A stretch of DNA of 64,000 nt from an uncultured Prevotellaceae bacterium (GTDB taxonomy: Bacteria > Bacteroidota > Bacteroidia > Bacteroidales > Bacteroidaceae): NCBI GenBank assembly GCA_946415645.1, contig CAMKTJ010000012.1, positions 1-64,000 of the forward strand, in the 5' to 3' direction. How positions within the stretch are numbered: the first letter of the stretch is position 1; each line of letters starts with the position of its first letter. The position numbers and the translations under genes are program-made. Positions 50,449-60,589 of this stretch are shown here, piece by piece. Below the pieces are notes generated by a model, which saw only the letters and a list, made by a program, of their open reading frames with translations, ran no database searches and was not told the DNA's origin.

Positions 50449-51965
50449 AGATAATGGACACCACGCTACGCGATGGTGAGCAGACCAGTGGGGTAAGCTT
50501 TGTTCCCCACGAGAAGCTGCTCATTGTGCGTATGCTGCTACAGGAACTCTGCGTAGACAGGGTTGAGGTAGCTAGCGCCCGTGTGAGCGAGGGTGAGAAG
50601 GATGCGGTAACCATGATATGCCGATGGGCCCGTCAGGCTGGTCGGTTAGAGCAGATTGAGGTGCTGGGCTTTATAGACGGTCAGACCTCTGTTGATTGGG
50701 TAAAGAATGTCGGATGTAAGAACATCAACCTTCTTTGCAAAGGTTCTGAACGCCACTGTAAGTATCAGTTGCAGAAGACCCTTGCTGAGCATCTGGCAGA
50801 TATCAAGCAGAGCATCCAGTATGCCCATGAGCAGGGTATCGACGTTAATCTGTACCTTGAGGATTGGTCCAACGGTATGAAGGACAATCCCCAGTATGTC
50901 TTCGATTTTGTGGATGCACTTCGTACATCAGGTGTGAAGCGTTTCATGCTGCCCGATACGTTGGGGATCCTGAATCCCTTCCTTACTGCTCAGTTTATGA
51001 CGCAGATGATAGAACGTTACCCCGAGTTGCATTTTGATTTCCATGCCCATAACGACTATGATATGGCAGCCGGTAATGTCTTGGCAGCTGTGAAGAGCGG
51101 TTGTAAGGGTATCCATACATCAGTCAACGGACTGGGCGAGCGTGCCGGTAATGCACCGCTCTCCAGTGTGCAGGCTATCCTGAAGGATCATTTCCATGGT
51201 AGTACAGGCTTGGTGGAGGAGAACCTGAACAAGGCCAGTCGTATGATAGAGAGCATCAGTGGTATCGCCGTTCCTCCCAACAAGCCTATCATTGGTGAGA
51301 GTGTTTTTACACAGGTAGCCGGTGTGCATGCTGACGGTGACAAGAAACATAGCCTTTACTGTAACGACTTGATTCCAGAGCGTTTCGGTCGTAAGCGTGA
51401 ATATGCCTTGGGCAAGAACTCAGGCAAGGCCAATATCCTGAAGAACCTCGAGGAACTGGGCTTTGAACTTACTCCCGAACAGATACGTCGTGTTACGGAT
51501 CGTATCATAGAGTTGGGTGATAAGAAGCAGCTTGTTACTCAGGAAGACCTTCCCTACATTGTCAGTGATGTGCTCAAGCATTCAGCACCCGTTGATAAGG
51601 TCAAGCTGAAGAGCTATATGGTTTCTACCGCCTATGGTCTGAAGCCTATGGCCAGTGTGAAGCTGGAGGTTTGCGGCGAGGTTTATGAGGAATCTGCAAT
51701 GGGAGACGGTATGTACGATGCCTTTGTACGTGCCTGCCGTCATATCTACCGCGATCGTCTGAATCGCGAGTTCCCCTGGCTTGACAACTATCAGGTAAGT
51801 ATTCCTCCTGGCGGACGTACCGATGCCTTGGTACAGACTACCATTTCATGGGTATGGGGCGATAAGACCTTCCGTACCCGTGCCCTTGATCCCGACCAGA
51901 CAGAGGCCGCTATCAAGGCAACTATCAAGATGTTAAATATAATAGAACAAGAATATGAAGCTTAA
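50430..51965 (+). CDS. Second LeuA-family synthase, possibly citramalate synthase
   Basis: This 511-residue acyl-transferase has the LeuA/CimA barrel: [16 protein letters not shown] near residue 9, [11 protein letters not shown] (metal His pair), [12 protein letters not shown] and [13 protein letters not shown]-terminal LeuA-type regulatory domain follows. The substrate-site sequence differs from the LeuA at 46921. The most likely alternatives are (R)-citramalate synthase, which would give an isoleucine route, or a second isopropylmalate synthase. It overlaps both leuD (19 bp) and leuB (11 bp), so it is firmly part of the operon. LeuB, LeuC and LeuD could serve both routes. Confidence 0.85.
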   Translation: MGTPHIEIMDTTLRDGEQTSGVSFVPHEKLLIVRMLLQELCVDRVEVASARVSEGEKDAVTMICRWARQAGRLEQIEVLGFIDGQTSVDWVKNVGCKNINLLCKGSERHCKYQLQKTLAEHLADIKQSIQYAHEQGIDVNLYLEDWSNGMKDNPQYVFDFVDALRTSGVKRFMLPDTLGILNPFLTAQFMTQMIERYPELHFDFHAHNDYDMAAGNVLAAVKSGCKGIHTSVNGLGERAGNAPLSSVQAILKDHFHGSTGLVEENLNKASRMIESISGIAVPPNKPIIGESVFTQVAGVHADGDKKHSLYCNDLIPERFGRKREYALGKNSGKANILKNLEELGFELTPEQIRRVTDRIIELGDKKQLVTQEDLPYIVSDVLKHSAPVDKVKLKSYMVSTAYGLKPMASVKLEVCGEVYEESAMGDGMYDAFVRACRHIYRDRLNREFPWLDNYQVSIPPGGRTDALVQTTISWVWGDKTFRTRALDPDQTEAAIKATIKMLNIIEQEYEA

Positions 51966-53016
51966 GATTGCAGTTTTGGCCGGTGATGGCATCGGACCAG
52001 AGATTATGGAGCAGGGCGTAGCCGTTATGAGTGCTGTAGCCCAGAAGTTCGGACACGAGGTTTCTTACAAGGAGGCTCTTTGTGGTGCCCATGCTATTGA
52101 CGAGGTTGGCGATCCCTTCCCCGAGGAGACTTTCCAGACCTGTATGGATGCTGATGCTGTGCTCTTTGCCAGCGTTGGTGACCCTAAGTTCGATAACAAC
52201 CCAACCGCTAAGGTTCGCCCTGAGCAGGGTCTCTTGGCTATGCGTAAGAAGCTGGGGCTGTTTGCCAATATCCGTCCCGTTGAGACCTTCGACTGCCTGG
52301 TGCACAAGTCTCCTCTGAAGGACGAGCTGGTACGTGGTGCCGACTTTATCTGTATCCGTGAGTTGACCGGTGGTATGTACTTTGGCGAGAAGAAGGAGGG
52401 TACCGATGAGGCTTATGATACCAACTTCTACAGCCGTCCCGAGGTGGAACGCATCCTGCGTGTTGCTTACCAGTATGCCCGCCAGCGTCGCAAGCATCTG
52501 ACTGTTGTTGACAAGGCCAACGTTCTGGCCAGCAGCCGTCTGTGGCGTAAGGTCGCTCAGGAGATGATGGGCGAATACCCTGATGTGGAGACCGACTTCA
52601 TGTACGTTGATAACGCAGCTATGCGTATGATTCAGGATCCCAAGTTCTTTGACGTTATGGTAACAGAGAATACCTTTGGTGACATCCTTACCGACGAGGG
52701 TTCTTGCATCACAGGTTCTATGGGCTTGCTGCCCAGCGCCTCAACAGGCGAGCATACTCCTGTCTTCGAGCCTATTCACGGTTCATGGCCTCAGGGTAAG
52801 GGCTTGAATATTGCCAACCCCTTGGCTCAGATCCTGAGTGTAGCTATGTTGTATGAGTATTTCAATCTGAAGGCCGAAGGCGCTCTTATCCGCGAGGCTG
52901 TTAACGCTTCTCTGGATCAGAATGTCCGTACTCCCGAGATTCAGGTCGAGGGTGGCGCCAAGTATGGTACCAAGGAAGTTGGTCAGTGGATTGTTGACTA
53001 TATCAAGAACAAGTGA
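51955..53016 (+). CDS. leuB: 3-Isopropylmalate dehydrogenase
   Basis: This 353-residue NAD-dependent enzyme oxidises and decarboxylates 3-isopropylmalate. It has [15 protein letters not shown] at the start, [26 protein letters not shown] near 130, [13 protein letters not shown], and [19 protein letters not shown] near 240 (metal Asp). Length is normal. It ends by overlapping the TPR gene. Confidence 0.96.
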   Translation: MKLKIAVLAGDGIGPEIMEQGVAVMSAVAQKFGHEVSYKEALCGAHAIDEVGDPFPEETFQTCMDADAVLFASVGDPKFDNNPTAKVRPEQGLLAMRKKLGLFANIRPVETFDCLVHKSPLKDELVRGADFICIRELTGGMYFGEKKEGTDEAYDTNFYSRPEVERILRVAYQYARQRRKHLTVVDKANVLASSRLWRKVAQEMMGEYPDVETDFMYVDNAAMRMIQDPKFFDVMVTENTFGDILTDEGSCITGSMGLLPSASTGEHTPVFEPIHGSWPQGKGLNIANPLAQILSVAMLYEYFNLKAEGALIREAVNASLDQNVRTPEIQVEGGAKYGTKEVGQWIVDYIKNK

Positions 53017-53816
53017 AAAGAATAATCTCATTTACGCTCATCCTCTGTTGGTGTTTCTGTGTCAGCGCACAGAAATACCAGCAGTTGGTAAAGCGGGGAC
53101 TGGAACAGATGCAGGTAGACAGCCTGCAGCAGGCCGAGGCAACCTTTCGCGAAGCCATAGAGGTAGATCCCCTTATAAAGTCCAATGCCCTGCTGTACCA
53201 GTATATTGGCAATATCCAGGAGCGTAGGGGAGAATACCAGCGAGCCCTTGAGTCCTATAATCAGGGCTTGGCCATCTCAGGCACAACCATCAGCCTCTTG
53301 CTTAACAGAGCATCCCTGTATATGCACATGGATAAACCAACGCGTGCGATGGCTGATTATACCGAGGTGCTGAATCTGGAACCTAACCAGACCGAGGCAC
53401 TCTTCTTCCGTGCCTATCTTTACAGTCAGCAACGTGATTATAAGCGTTCACGTGCCGACTATGAGCGACTTATAAAGCTTGAACCCATGAATGAGAAGGC
53501 ACGTCTGGGTTTAGCTATTCTGAACGACAAGGACCGTCGTCCTCGCGAGGCTATTGAGCAGATGGATGCCCTTGTGCAGCTCTTCCCCAAGCATGCTTCC
53601 CTTTATCTGGTACGTGGCGATATGTACCAGAGCCGCAAGCAGTATGACCTTGCCCTTTCTGATTTTAATCGTGCCATAGAACTGGAGCCTAATAATCCCG
53701 ACTGCTATGTCTCGCGCTCCCTTCTGTATAAGGATATGAAGAAGAAAAAGCAGTCGCGCCAGGATGCTCAGACCGCCCTTCGTCTTGGCGCTAATCCTTC
53801 CTTCCTGTCTTACTGA
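53013..53816 (+). CDS. Exported TPR-repeat protein
   Basis: This 267-residue protein begins with a signal peptide ([19 protein letters not shown]), so it is exported. It then has about six tetratricopeptide repeats (for example [20 protein letters not shown] and [16 protein letters not shown]). TPR domains mediate protein contacts; the partner is unknown. The start is GTG at 53013, overlapping the leuB stop by 4 bp. Membership of the leucine operon is by position only and may not be functional. A terminator follows. Confidence 0.85.
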   Translation: MKRIISFTLILCWCFCVSAQKYQQLVKRGLEQMQVDSLQQAEATFREAIEVDPLIKSNALLYQYIGNIQERRGEYQRALESYNQGLAISGTTISLLLNRASLYMHMDKPTRAMADYTEVLNLEPNQTEALFFRAYLYSQQRDYKRSRADYERLIKLEPMNEKARLGLAILNDKDRRPREAIEQMDALVQLFPKHASLYLVRGDMYQSRKQYDLALSDFNRAIELEPNNPDCYVSRSLLYKDMKKKKQSRQDAQTALRLGANPSFLSY

Positions 53817-53831
53817 CTGTGAATATCAAAA

Positions 53832-53864
53832 TAAAAAAGAGGACCTTGGAAGTCCTCTTTTTTT
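53832..53864. terminator. Bidirectional terminator between the TPR gene and purA
   Basis: AAAAAGAGGAC and GTCCTCTTTTT form an 11-bp stem around CTTGGAA, with A- and T-runs on both sides, serving two convergent units. Confidence 0.9.
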
Positions 53865-53884
53865 AGTTCTTATACCTATATCCC

Positions 53885-55156
53885 TTATTTGCGCTCGATG
53901 GTCTGAGCACGGTCAGGACCAACACTGACAATGGTGATGGGAGTGGCGGTTGCCTTCTCTATATATGTAATGTAGTCCTTGAGCTGCTGGGGAAACTGAG
54001 CCTCTGAGGTCATCTGTGTGAGGTCGGTCTTCCAACCGGGAAGGTCTTCATATACTGCCTGCCAGCCTTCTGTATCGTATGGCATATCAGTGGTGGTAAC
54101 ACCGTCCTTCTGGTAAGCTACGCAGACGCGGATGGTATCGAAGGTGTCCAATACATCGCTCTTCATCATAATGAGCTGTGTTACACCGTTTATCATGATG
54201 GCATACTTGAGAGCTACCAAGTCCAACCAGCCACAACGACGGTTACGACCTGTTACGGCTCCGTACTCGTGACCAATCTCGCGAATCTTGTCGCCTGTCT
54301 CATCGAACAACTCTACGGGGAAGGGACCTGAGCCTACGCGGGTGCTGTAGGCCTTGAAGATACCGAATACCTCGCCAATGTTGTTGGGAGCTACGCCCAA
54401 GCCTGTGCAGACACCACCGCTAACGGTGTTGCTGCTGGAAACGAAGGGGTAGGTACCGTGGTCAATATCCAACATCGTACCCTGAGCACCTTCTGCCAAA
54501 ACGCTCTTGCCCTCGGCCAAAGCCTTGCCCAACTCAATCTCGGTATCTGTCAGCTGGAACTGGCGCATATACTCGATGCCTTCCATCCAAACCTTCTCTT
54601 CGTCTGTGATGTCGAAGTCGGTATAGTGAAGGTCCTCCAGAATCTGCATGTGACGAGCCTTCAGGGCTGCGTACTTCTGTGGGAAGTCGCCTAGGATGTC
54701 GCCAACGCGCAGACCGGTACGACTGGCTTTCTCGCTATAAGTGGGACCAATACCCTTACCTGTGGTACCAACCTTGTTCTTACCCTTGGCAGCCTCGTAG
54801 GCACGATCCAGAACACGGTGTGTGGGCAGAATCAGGTGTGCACGCTTGCTGATGTGCAGACGGCTCTTGAGGTCGTAACCGGCAGCCTCCAGTTCCTTGG
54901 CCTCCTGCATGAAGAGGTCGGGGGCAATGACGCATCCGTTACCAATGATGTTGAGCTTGCCTTCGTCGAAGATTCCTGAGGGAATGCTTCTGAGGACGAA
55001 TTTCTTGCCTTCGAATATGATGGTGTGACCGGCATTGGGACCACCGGCAAAGCGGGCTACGACGTCATATCGGGGTGTGAAACAGTCCACAACCTTACCT
55101 TTACCTTCATCGCCGAATACGATACCCAGCAGGGCATCTACCTTTCCTTTTTTCAT
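53885..55156 (-). CDS. purA: Adenylosuccinate synthetase
   Basis: This 423-residue GTP-dependent enzyme joins IMP and aspartate, the first step from IMP to AMP. It has VFGDEGKGKVVD near residue 12, GGPNAGHTI, GTTGKGIGPTYSEKASRTG near 128 and LDIDHGTYPFVSSSNT near 230. The frame runs open much further upstream, but that part is the Fur gene in another frame; the ATG at 55156 overlaps the Fur stop by 4 bp and gives the standard start. Confidence 0.96.
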   Translation of the reverse strand: MKKGKVDALLGIVFGDEGKGKVVDCFTPRYDVVARFAGGPNAGHTIIFEGKKFVLRSIPSGIFDEGKLNIIGNGCVIAPDLFMQEAKELEAAGYDLKSRLHISKRAHLILPTHRVLDRAYEAAKGKNKVGTTGKGIGPTYSEKASRTGLRVGDILGDFPQKYAALKARHMQILEDLHYTDFDITDEEKVWMEGIEYMRQFQLTDTEIELGKALAEGKSVLAEGAQGTMLDIDHGTYPFVSSSNTVSGGVCTGLGVAPNNIGEVFGIFKAYSTRVGSGPFPVELFDETGDKIREIGHEYGAVTGRNRRCGWLDLVALKYAIMINGVTQLIMMKSDVLDTFDTIRVCVAYQKDGVTTTDMPYDTEGWQAVYEDLPGWKTDLTQMTSEAQFPQQLKDYITYIEKATATPITIVSVGPDRAQTIERK

Positions 55157-55653
55157 TTCTTCTGTATTTTTGTTTTTGAATTTGCTTTCCTTTTCTTGAT
55201 GCTGTTCTTGACCATGCAGCTGCGGCACAGACCGTGGAAGTACAGCACGGGTTGTGTGACGGCAAAGTGCTTGCACTTCTGCTCGCTGAGCCAGTTTTCT
55301 ATCTTGCTGCTTTCCAGTTTGCGTACCAATCCGCATTGCTCGCATACCAGGCATACCATAGGGTGCGGTGTGACGCAGCATTCGTAGTGAGCGGCTCGTG
55401 AAAGGGTGTGCTTGATAACCAGCTTGGCCTCTTCTAACAGTTTTAGTGTATTAAAAAGTGTGACCCTGCTGACCTGGAACTTGGCTTTCTTTTCCATCTC
55501 CTCCTGCAACTCGTCTATGCTAAAGATGCCTTGGGTCTGACAAACGACACGCAGAATCTCGAATCTCTCGGGGGTTTTGCGTGTGATTTTGCCTTTCATG
55601 AACTCATTGAGTCGTTGGGCAGCAAGGTTGTATAGTTCTGTATTCTCACTCAT
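55153..55653 (-). CDS. Fur-family metalloregulator
   Basis: This 166-residue regulator has an N-terminal winged helix (RKTPERFEILRVVC, FQVSRVTLFNTLKLLEEA) and a C-terminal dimer domain. Two CxxC zinc pairs are visible (CLVCEQCG near 95, GLCRSC near 140). The basic tail (KKRKANSKTKIQKK) is longer than in Fur itself. It could be a Fur, Zur or PerR; the metal cannot be decided. Its TATCTTTG box is at 55663-55670, which excludes the TTG at 55665. Coupling to purA is by the ATGA overlap. Confidence 0.88.
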   Translation of the reverse strand: MSENTELYNLAAQRLNEFMKGKITRKTPERFEILRVVCQTQGIFSIDELQEEMEKKAKFQVSRVTLFNTLKLLEEAKLVIKHTLSRAAHYECCVTPHPMVCLVCEQCGLVRKLESSKIENWLSEQKCKHFAVTQPVLYFHGLCRSCMVKNSIKKRKANSKTKIQKK

Positions 55654-55662
55654 TAGCGTCTG

Positions 55663-55670
55663 CAAAGATA
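55663..55670 (-). promoter_or_regulatory. -7 box of the Fur-purA unit
   Basis: TATCTTTG on the minus strand, nine bases before the Fur ATG at 55653, implying a near-leaderless transcript. Confidence 0.6.
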
Positions 55671-55724
55671 CAAATTAAAATGAGAACAGAGAAAAAACTA
55701 TATTAAAAAGTGTAAGAAGAAGTC

Positions 55725-56276
55725 TTATTTTTCCGACAGAAAAGAGGTTGCTGCTATGATAGCTTTGCGTAGGGGTAGATCGGCTGTGGGGAGGAGGGAT
55801 TGTGCCTGATCCTGAAGTTCTTTGGCGGAACGTTCCTGCAACTGAGCTCCCTGTTGCAGTAGGCGTGCTATGCAGAGGAAGCCGCATAACTGACGCATGG
55901 GGGTGGGGGAGGCTATCCACTCGAAGGCTACGGTAGCGCACCAGGTCTCCTTGCAGAGAAGCTGCATGCAGAGGATTTGTGCCACCTCTGCCGTGGGAAT
56001 CTCGTCTACCCAGATGTCAGCCACTTCGGGCAGGAACTCCTCGGGAGGCATCAGCATGGTGGCCAGGAGCTTGCATTCACGGATGTTCTCGTTCCACAGT
56101 TGCTGGGCCAGTGCGCGTGAGGGTTGAAACTCGGCTGCTATGCTTTGCAGGCGGGGCAATTCAACGCCGAACACCAGTTTGTAGGGTGCACCTGCCTCGC
56201 GCATCTTAGCACTGAGGATGCCGTTCATGGCGGCACGCAGTTCCTTCTTTATATCTTTGATTTCAGAATTTTCCAT
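55725..56276 (-). CDS. DNA alkylation repair (AlkD-like) helical protein
   Basis: This 183-residue all-helical protein resembles the HEAT-repeat alkylation-repair family, with KMREAGAPYKLVFGVELPRL near the start, WNENIRECKLLATMLM and a CKETWCATVAFEW stretch. AlkD removes bulky or cationic alkyl bases; whether this short version is active is uncertain. ATG codons at 56297 and 56276 are both possible; the second gives less overlap with the DPP III gene and starts MENSEIKDIKKEL. Confidence 0.75.
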   Translation of the reverse strand: MENSEIKDIKKELRAAMNGILSAKMREAGAPYKLVFGVELPRLQSIAAEFQPSRALAQQLWNENIRECKLLATMLMPPEEFLPEVADIWVDEIPTAEVAQILCMQLLCKETWCATVAFEWIASPTPMRQLCGFLCIARLLQQGAQLQERSAKELQDQAQSLLPTADLPLRKAIIAATSFLSEK

Positions 56277-58176
56277 ATCGTAGCATTTGATGGTCATAGG
56301 ACTCGCCGTAACGTATCTCTACATCCGTAACGTTGCCATTGGCATCATAGACAAGTTCATATTGTGGGTTGATGAATCCCTTGTAGGGCGAGATGTTCAG
56401 TTTCTTGTATCGCTCCAGCACTTCCTGGTGTAGGTCTTTGTCTACCTGAACGCCGAACTCCTCTACCAGCTGACGGGCAGCAGCTAAATCGCCCTCGCTC
56501 TTTATGCGCTGAATTTCTGCCAGCAGGGTGGCAAAGGCGGTACGCAGCATGGGGTAGGAGTGTACCTGTATGTAATGCTTGCCGTCTTTCTCTATGAGTT
56601 GGGCAGCCTGAGGATAGTTCTTCAGTGTCCAGCGGGCAATGAGGGCACGGTTGCGCATGTGGGCTTCCTCTATCTGGTCGCCTTTCTCAATGCGTACCAA
56701 CTGGGTGAGCACTCCGTTCATCAGGTAGCTGTAATACTGTGCTTTGTAAGCCTCAGCATTGGGGGTGAGTCCCAACTCTACCAACTTCTCGTCTGCCAGG
56801 TAATAGAGACCAAAGAGATCGGCACGTGCCTCCTCTATGGTGCTGCCGTAGGCTTTCAATGCATCAGGATCAATACCAGGCAACAACTGTCCGCTTCCAT
56901 GTCCTAAACATTCGTGCAGGTCGGTATGCAGGTCGTCACAGATGTTATCATATTTGTCTAACAACTCAATGGTCTGCGGGTCAATGACAAACTCTTGTCG
57001 CAGGCCGCTGCCTTTGGCTGCCTGAGCGTAGGCATGTGTCAGATTGCCAATGGTAACGCTCTTGCTGCCGTATTCAGCACGTACCCAGTTGCTGTTGGGC
57101 AGGTTGATGCCTATGGCACTGCTAGGGTAGAGGTCGCCACCCAGAATGGCAGCATTGATGACCTTGGCAGAAACACCCTTGCATTCCTTCTTGCGGAAGC
57201 GAGGGTCTATGGGTGAATGGTCCTCAAACCATTGTGCATTATCACTAAGAGCTTGGGAACGACGGGTAGCAACGGGATCCACAAAGTTGACATATCCCTC
57301 CCAACTGGCTTTCAGACCCAGTGGGTCGCCATAGACTTCAGTAAATCCGTTGGTAAAGTCCACCTGGCTTTCTGTATCCTGTACCCATAGGATGGTGTAT
57401 TCGTCGAAGGTCTTCAGGTCGCCCGTCTGATAGAATTCAATCAGTTTCTCTATAACGGTCTGCTGCTTCGGGTTCTCTGCATAAGGCAGTGCATCCCTGA
57501 GAGCGGCTATGATACGGTCTATGATGGGTCCGTATAGTCCTCCGCTGCGCCAGATGTTCTCGTACAATGTGCCGTCGGGTCTTTTCTCCAGACGACTGTT
57601 CATGCCATACATAACAGGGCGCAGGGAATCTCCCTCTGCTTTCTGGCGGGCATAGAACTCCTCTGCCTTTGCCTGCGTGATGCCGTCCTGATAGTAATTG
57701 CTGGCTGACGTGAGCAGAAGGTCGGCTCCCTCTGCCTGATTCACACGCTTGCTCAGTACGGAAGGGTCAAAGATAATGGGTAGTAAATCCTTCACATCCA
57801 ACCCTAATTCCTTGGCTGCATCCATAAAGAACTGTTGGGAGAAGCCGGGTGTGAACTTCTGGTATCCGTAATGATGGTGAATGCCGTTGCTGAACCAGAC
57901 ACGTTTCAGGTAGGTGGTAAATTGTTGGAAATCCTCGGTGTTACGGTCGCCCTGATACTGGGTGTAAATAGTCTCCAGTACCTGACGAATACGCAAATTG
58001 TGGGCGCCGTTCTGGTCCCACAGTATGTCACGACCCAGCAGTGCCGCCCTGCTCAGGTGGTAGATAAAGAGTTTCTGACGTAAATTAAGTTCTTGGAATC
58101 CTGGAACCTGATAGCGAAGAAGTTGAATGTCGGCAAAGCGCTCAGATTGGAATGTGAAATCACTTTGTTCCTGCAT
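56263..58176 (-). CDS. Dipeptidyl peptidase III (M49)
   Basis: This 637-residue zinc peptidase removes dipeptides from the N-terminus of short peptides. It carries the zinc motif HECLGHGSG near residue 433 (HExxxH type) and the second zinc motif EEARADLFGLYYL near 463. HECLGH is the form I know from Bacteroides thetaiotaomicron DPP III. No signal peptide is visible, so it is probably cytoplasmic. The start at 58176 was chosen because the open frame beyond it is the AraC-type gene in another frame. It overlaps that gene by 17 bp and the AlkD-like gene by 14. Confidence 0.9.
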   Translation of the reverse strand: MQEQSDFTFQSERFADIQLLRYQVPGFQELNLRQKLFIYHLSRAALLGRDILWDQNGAHNLRIRQVLETIYTQYQGDRNTEDFQQFTTYLKRVWFSNGIHHHYGYQKFTPGFSQQFFMDAAKELGLDVKDLLPIIFDPSVLSKRVNQAEGADLLLTSASNYYQDGITQAKAEEFYARQKAEGDSLRPVMYGMNSRLEKRPDGTLYENIWRSGGLYGPIIDRIIAALRDALPYAENPKQQTVIEKLIEFYQTGDLKTFDEYTILWVQDTESQVDFTNGFTEVYGDPLGLKASWEGYVNFVDPVATRRSQALSDNAQWFEDHSPIDPRFRKKECKGVSAKVINAAILGGDLYPSSAIGINLPNSNWVRAEYGSKSVTIGNLTHAYAQAAKGSGLRQEFVIDPQTIELLDKYDNICDDLHTDLHECLGHGSGQLLPGIDPDALKAYGSTIEEARADLFGLYYLADEKLVELGLTPNAEAYKAQYYSYLMNGVLTQLVRIEKGDQIEEAHMRNRALIARWTLKNYPQAAQLIEKDGKHYIQVHSYPMLRTAFATLLAEIQRIKSEGDLAAARQLVEEFGVQVDKDLHQEVLERYKKLNISPYKGFINPQYELVYDANGNVTDVEIRYGESYDHQMLRYGKF

Positions 58177-58648
58177 TCTTCTCCTCTTTCTTTTTGTTCT
58201 TCTTGTTTTTCTTTGAGTCCAGCTTCTCTTGCAGCATCTCCATATTGCTGGTCCTGTACTCACGTGGGGTAATGCCCAGGCGCTTGTAGAAGGCAACGTA
58301 GAAGCATTGTCTGTTTTGGAATCCTACTGCAAGGGCTATGTCCTCGATGGTCATGTTTATGTACCGGCGATCCTTGAGCATGTACATGGCTTCCTTGATG
58401 CGGAACTCATTTACCATCTGCGAGTAGTTGTCCTGATAGCGCAGGTTGACAATGGCACTGATGTACCTGACGTTGGTGTTCAGCTCCTCGGCCATTTTCT
58501 TGGCAGAGTAGTTGCAGTCGCGATACTTCTTTTCAACAATGAACTTTGCCATTATCTGCTGGTAAATTTCATCTACAGTCTCCATTTTAAGCAAAGACCT
58601 GTAAAGGGGTGTCTTTTGCTTTTTCTCGGTTAAATTATACTTGGCCAT
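58160..58648 (-). CDS. AraC-type helix-turn-helix regulator
   Basis: This 162-residue protein has an N-terminal helical part and a C-terminal AraC-type DNA-binding domain: EELNTNVRYISAIVN near 65 and MTIEDIALAVGFQNRQCFY near 105, ending LGITPREYR. It ends in a Lys-rich tail. No ligand-binding domain is present, so it is the bare DNA-binding form. The start at 58648 is preferred because a TATTTTTG box lies at 58675-58682. It is transcribed with the DPP III gene. Confidence 0.85.
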   Translation of the reverse strand: MAKYNLTEKKQKTPLYRSLLKMETVDEIYQQIMAKFIVEKKYRDCNYSAKKMAEELNTNVRYISAIVNLRYQDNYSQMVNEFRIKEAMYMLKDRRYINMTIEDIALAVGFQNRQCFYVAFYKRLGITPREYRTSNMEMLQEKLDSKKNKKNKKKEEKNAGTK

Positions 58649-58674
58649 TGTGCTTTTTTGAGGAATTTCCGATG

Positions 58675-58682
58675 CAAAAATA
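58675..58682 (-). promoter_or_regulatory. -7 box of the AraC-type gene
   Basis: TATTTTTG on the minus strand, 27 bp before the ATG at 58648. The recQ box lies about 45 bp away on the other strand. Confidence 0.5.
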
Positions 58683-58725
58683 CAAATTTGTTTTATTAGT
58701 AATGTAAATAATGCAAAAAAAATGA

Positions 58726-58733
58726 TAAATTTG
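58726..58733 (+). promoter_or_regulatory. -7 box of recQ
   Basis: TAAATTTG, 23 bp before the ATG at 58757; it excludes the upstream TTG frame start at 58733. Confidence 0.5.
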
Positions 58734-58756
58734 TGCAATTTTTTTTACATCCTTGT

Positions 58757-60589
58757 ATGGAGCATGTGCTAAAACGATATTTCGGGTATGATAGTTTTCG
58801 CCCTTATCAGCGTGAAATCATAGAGACTGTTATGCAGGGACATTCTGCGCTGGTGCTGATGCCAACCGGTGGCGGTAAGAGTCTCTGTTACCAGCTTCCT
58901 GCCCTGATGATGGAGGGAACTGCCCTTGTGATTTCTCCCCTGATTTCACTGATGCGCGACCAGGTGCGTCAGTTACATTGTAATGGTATTCAGGCCGTTG
59001 CACTGAACAGCAGCGAGGATGAACAGGACCTAATGACTTTGCAGCGCGAGTGTCAGGATGGACATATTAAGCTGATCTTCCTTTCTCCTGAACGTCTGAT
59101 GGTGGAGATGCCCCGTCTGCTTAGGTCTATACGTATTTCCCTGATTGCTGTTGATGAGGCTCATTGCATCTCACAATGGGGACATGATTTTAGACCGGAA
59201 TACAGTCAGTTGGGTGTCCTTAGGGAGACCTTCCCCCAGGTTCCTATCATCGCCTTGACGGCAACGGCTGACAAGGTGACGCGTTTTGATATCCTGAACC
59301 AACTGAACATACAGGATGCCGAGGTTTTTATAGGCAGTTTTGACCGTCCTAACCTGAGCCTGGATGTAAGGCGTGGACTGGACTCATATGAGAAGCGTGT
59401 TGCTATCCTGCACTTTCTGTCTATGCACCAGAATGAACCAGGTATAGTCTATTGCCTGAGCAAGAAGAATGCGGAGTCTGTGGCAGCTTTCCTACGTGCA
59501 CATCATATAGAAGCTGCTGTCTATCATGCAGGTCTGTCGTTACTGGAACGCAACAGGGCACAAGAGGATTTCCTGAATGACAGGGTGCAGGTAGTATGTG
59601 CCACCATAGCCTTCGGTATGGGAATCAATAAGGGGAATGTCCGTTTCGTAATTCATTACAATCTACCAAAAAGTATTGAGAATTACTATCAGGAGATAGG
59701 TAGGGCAGGTAGAGACGGCGCTCCGGCCGATACGTTGTTGTTCTATAATGCAGCGGATATTGTCCAGCTTACCAGGTTTGCCCAGTCGAGCGGACAAAGC
59801 GAGATTAACATGGAACGCCTGAACCGTATGTGCGAGTATGCCGAGGCCAGTGTCTGCCGTAGGCGGATCCTGCTGAATTACTTCGGACAGGAAACAGCAT
59901 CCGACTGCCATAACTGTGATGTCTGCCAGCATCCCCCTCAGTTGTTTGACGGTACCAAGTATGTTCAGATGGCACTGAGTGCTATAGTTCGTGCTAACCA
60001 GATGGTTTCTATGCGTACCTGTATAGATATCCTGTGCGGTATTCCTTCTGAAGAGGTGGGGCGTTACCAGTACTACAAGCTGAAAACCTATGGGGTAGGA
60101 AGTACCGTGCCTGTAAAGGACTGGAGGGATTATATGCTGCAGATGCTGCAGATGGGATATATAGAGGTGATGTATGACCAGCACAACCACTTGCGCGTGA
60201 CAGAACTGGGTCGTCAGGTGCTATACGGAGAGCGTCAGGCTATGCTGGTGGTAATAAGGCGCGAGGTGCAGCCTCCTAAGGGCAAAAAGAAACAGACCCG
60301 ACAGAAAGAGGTGCTGCCAGGTCTGTGGAATTTCCCCAAGAATGAGCCGGATGAGGATAAGGAGTTGTTTGAGGCATTGCGTCAGCTGCGTCTCAGACTG
60401 GCTCAGCAGAAAGGCGAGCCTCCGTTTGTGATAATGTCAGACAAAGTCCTTCACCAACTGGCTATGTACAAGCCTACCACCCTAATGGCTTTTGGCAATA
60501 TCAATGGGATAGGCGAGTTCAAGTGTGCCACCTACGGTCCCTTGTTCCTGCCTGTAATCCGTCAGTTCTCCTCCGGTTCTGAAGATTGA
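58757..60589 (+). CDS. recQ: RecQ DNA helicase
   Basis: This 610-residue superfamily 2 helicase unwinds DNA 3' to 5' in recombination repair. The helicase core has MPTGGGKSLCYQLPA near residue 35, AVDEAHCISQWGHDFR near 130, LTATAD, and GRAGRDG near 318. The RecQ-Ct zinc domain has CxxC (CHNCDVC near 390). An HRDC domain occupies the C-terminus (LFEALRQLRLRLAQ to NGIGEFKC). Its 3' end overlaps the convergent SbcC-like gene by 28 bp. Confidence 0.95.
   Translation: MEHVLKRYFGYDSFRPYQREIIETVMQGHSALVLMPTGGGKSLCYQLPALMMEGTALVISPLISLMRDQVRQLHCNGIQAVALNSSEDEQDLMTLQRECQDGHIKLIFLSPERLMVEMPRLLRSIRISLIAVDEAHCISQWGHDFRPEYSQLGVLRETFPQVPIIALTATADKVTRFDILNQLNIQDAEVFIGSFDRPNLSLDVRRGLDSYEKRVAILHFLSMHQNEPGIVYCLSKKNAESVAAFLRAHHIEAAVYHAGLSLLERNRAQEDFLNDRVQVVCATIAFGMGINKGNVRFVIHYNLPKSIENYYQEIGRAGRDGAPADTLLFYNAADIVQLTRFAQSSGQSEINMERLNRMCEYAEASVCRRRILLNYFGQETASDCHNCDVCQHPPQLFDGTKYVQMALSAIVRANQMVSMRTCIDILCGIPSEEVGRYQYYKLKTYGVGSTVPVKDWRDYMLQMLQMGYIEVMYDQHNHLRVTELGRQVLYGERQAMLVVIRREVQPPKGKKKQTRQKEVLPGLWNFPKNEPDEDKELFEALRQLRLRLAQQKGEPPFVIMSDKVLHQLAMYKPTTLMAFGNINGIGEFKCATYGPLFLPVIRQFSSGSED

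Noticed and set aside
55157-55381. Longer N-terminus for PurA
   Set aside because: The extension overlaps the Fur gene, and family members start at the ATG at 55156.
58177-58296. Longer N-terminus for dipeptidyl peptidase III
   Set aside because: The extension is the AraC-type gene read in another frame and is Arg/Lys/Thr-rich without similarity to the family.
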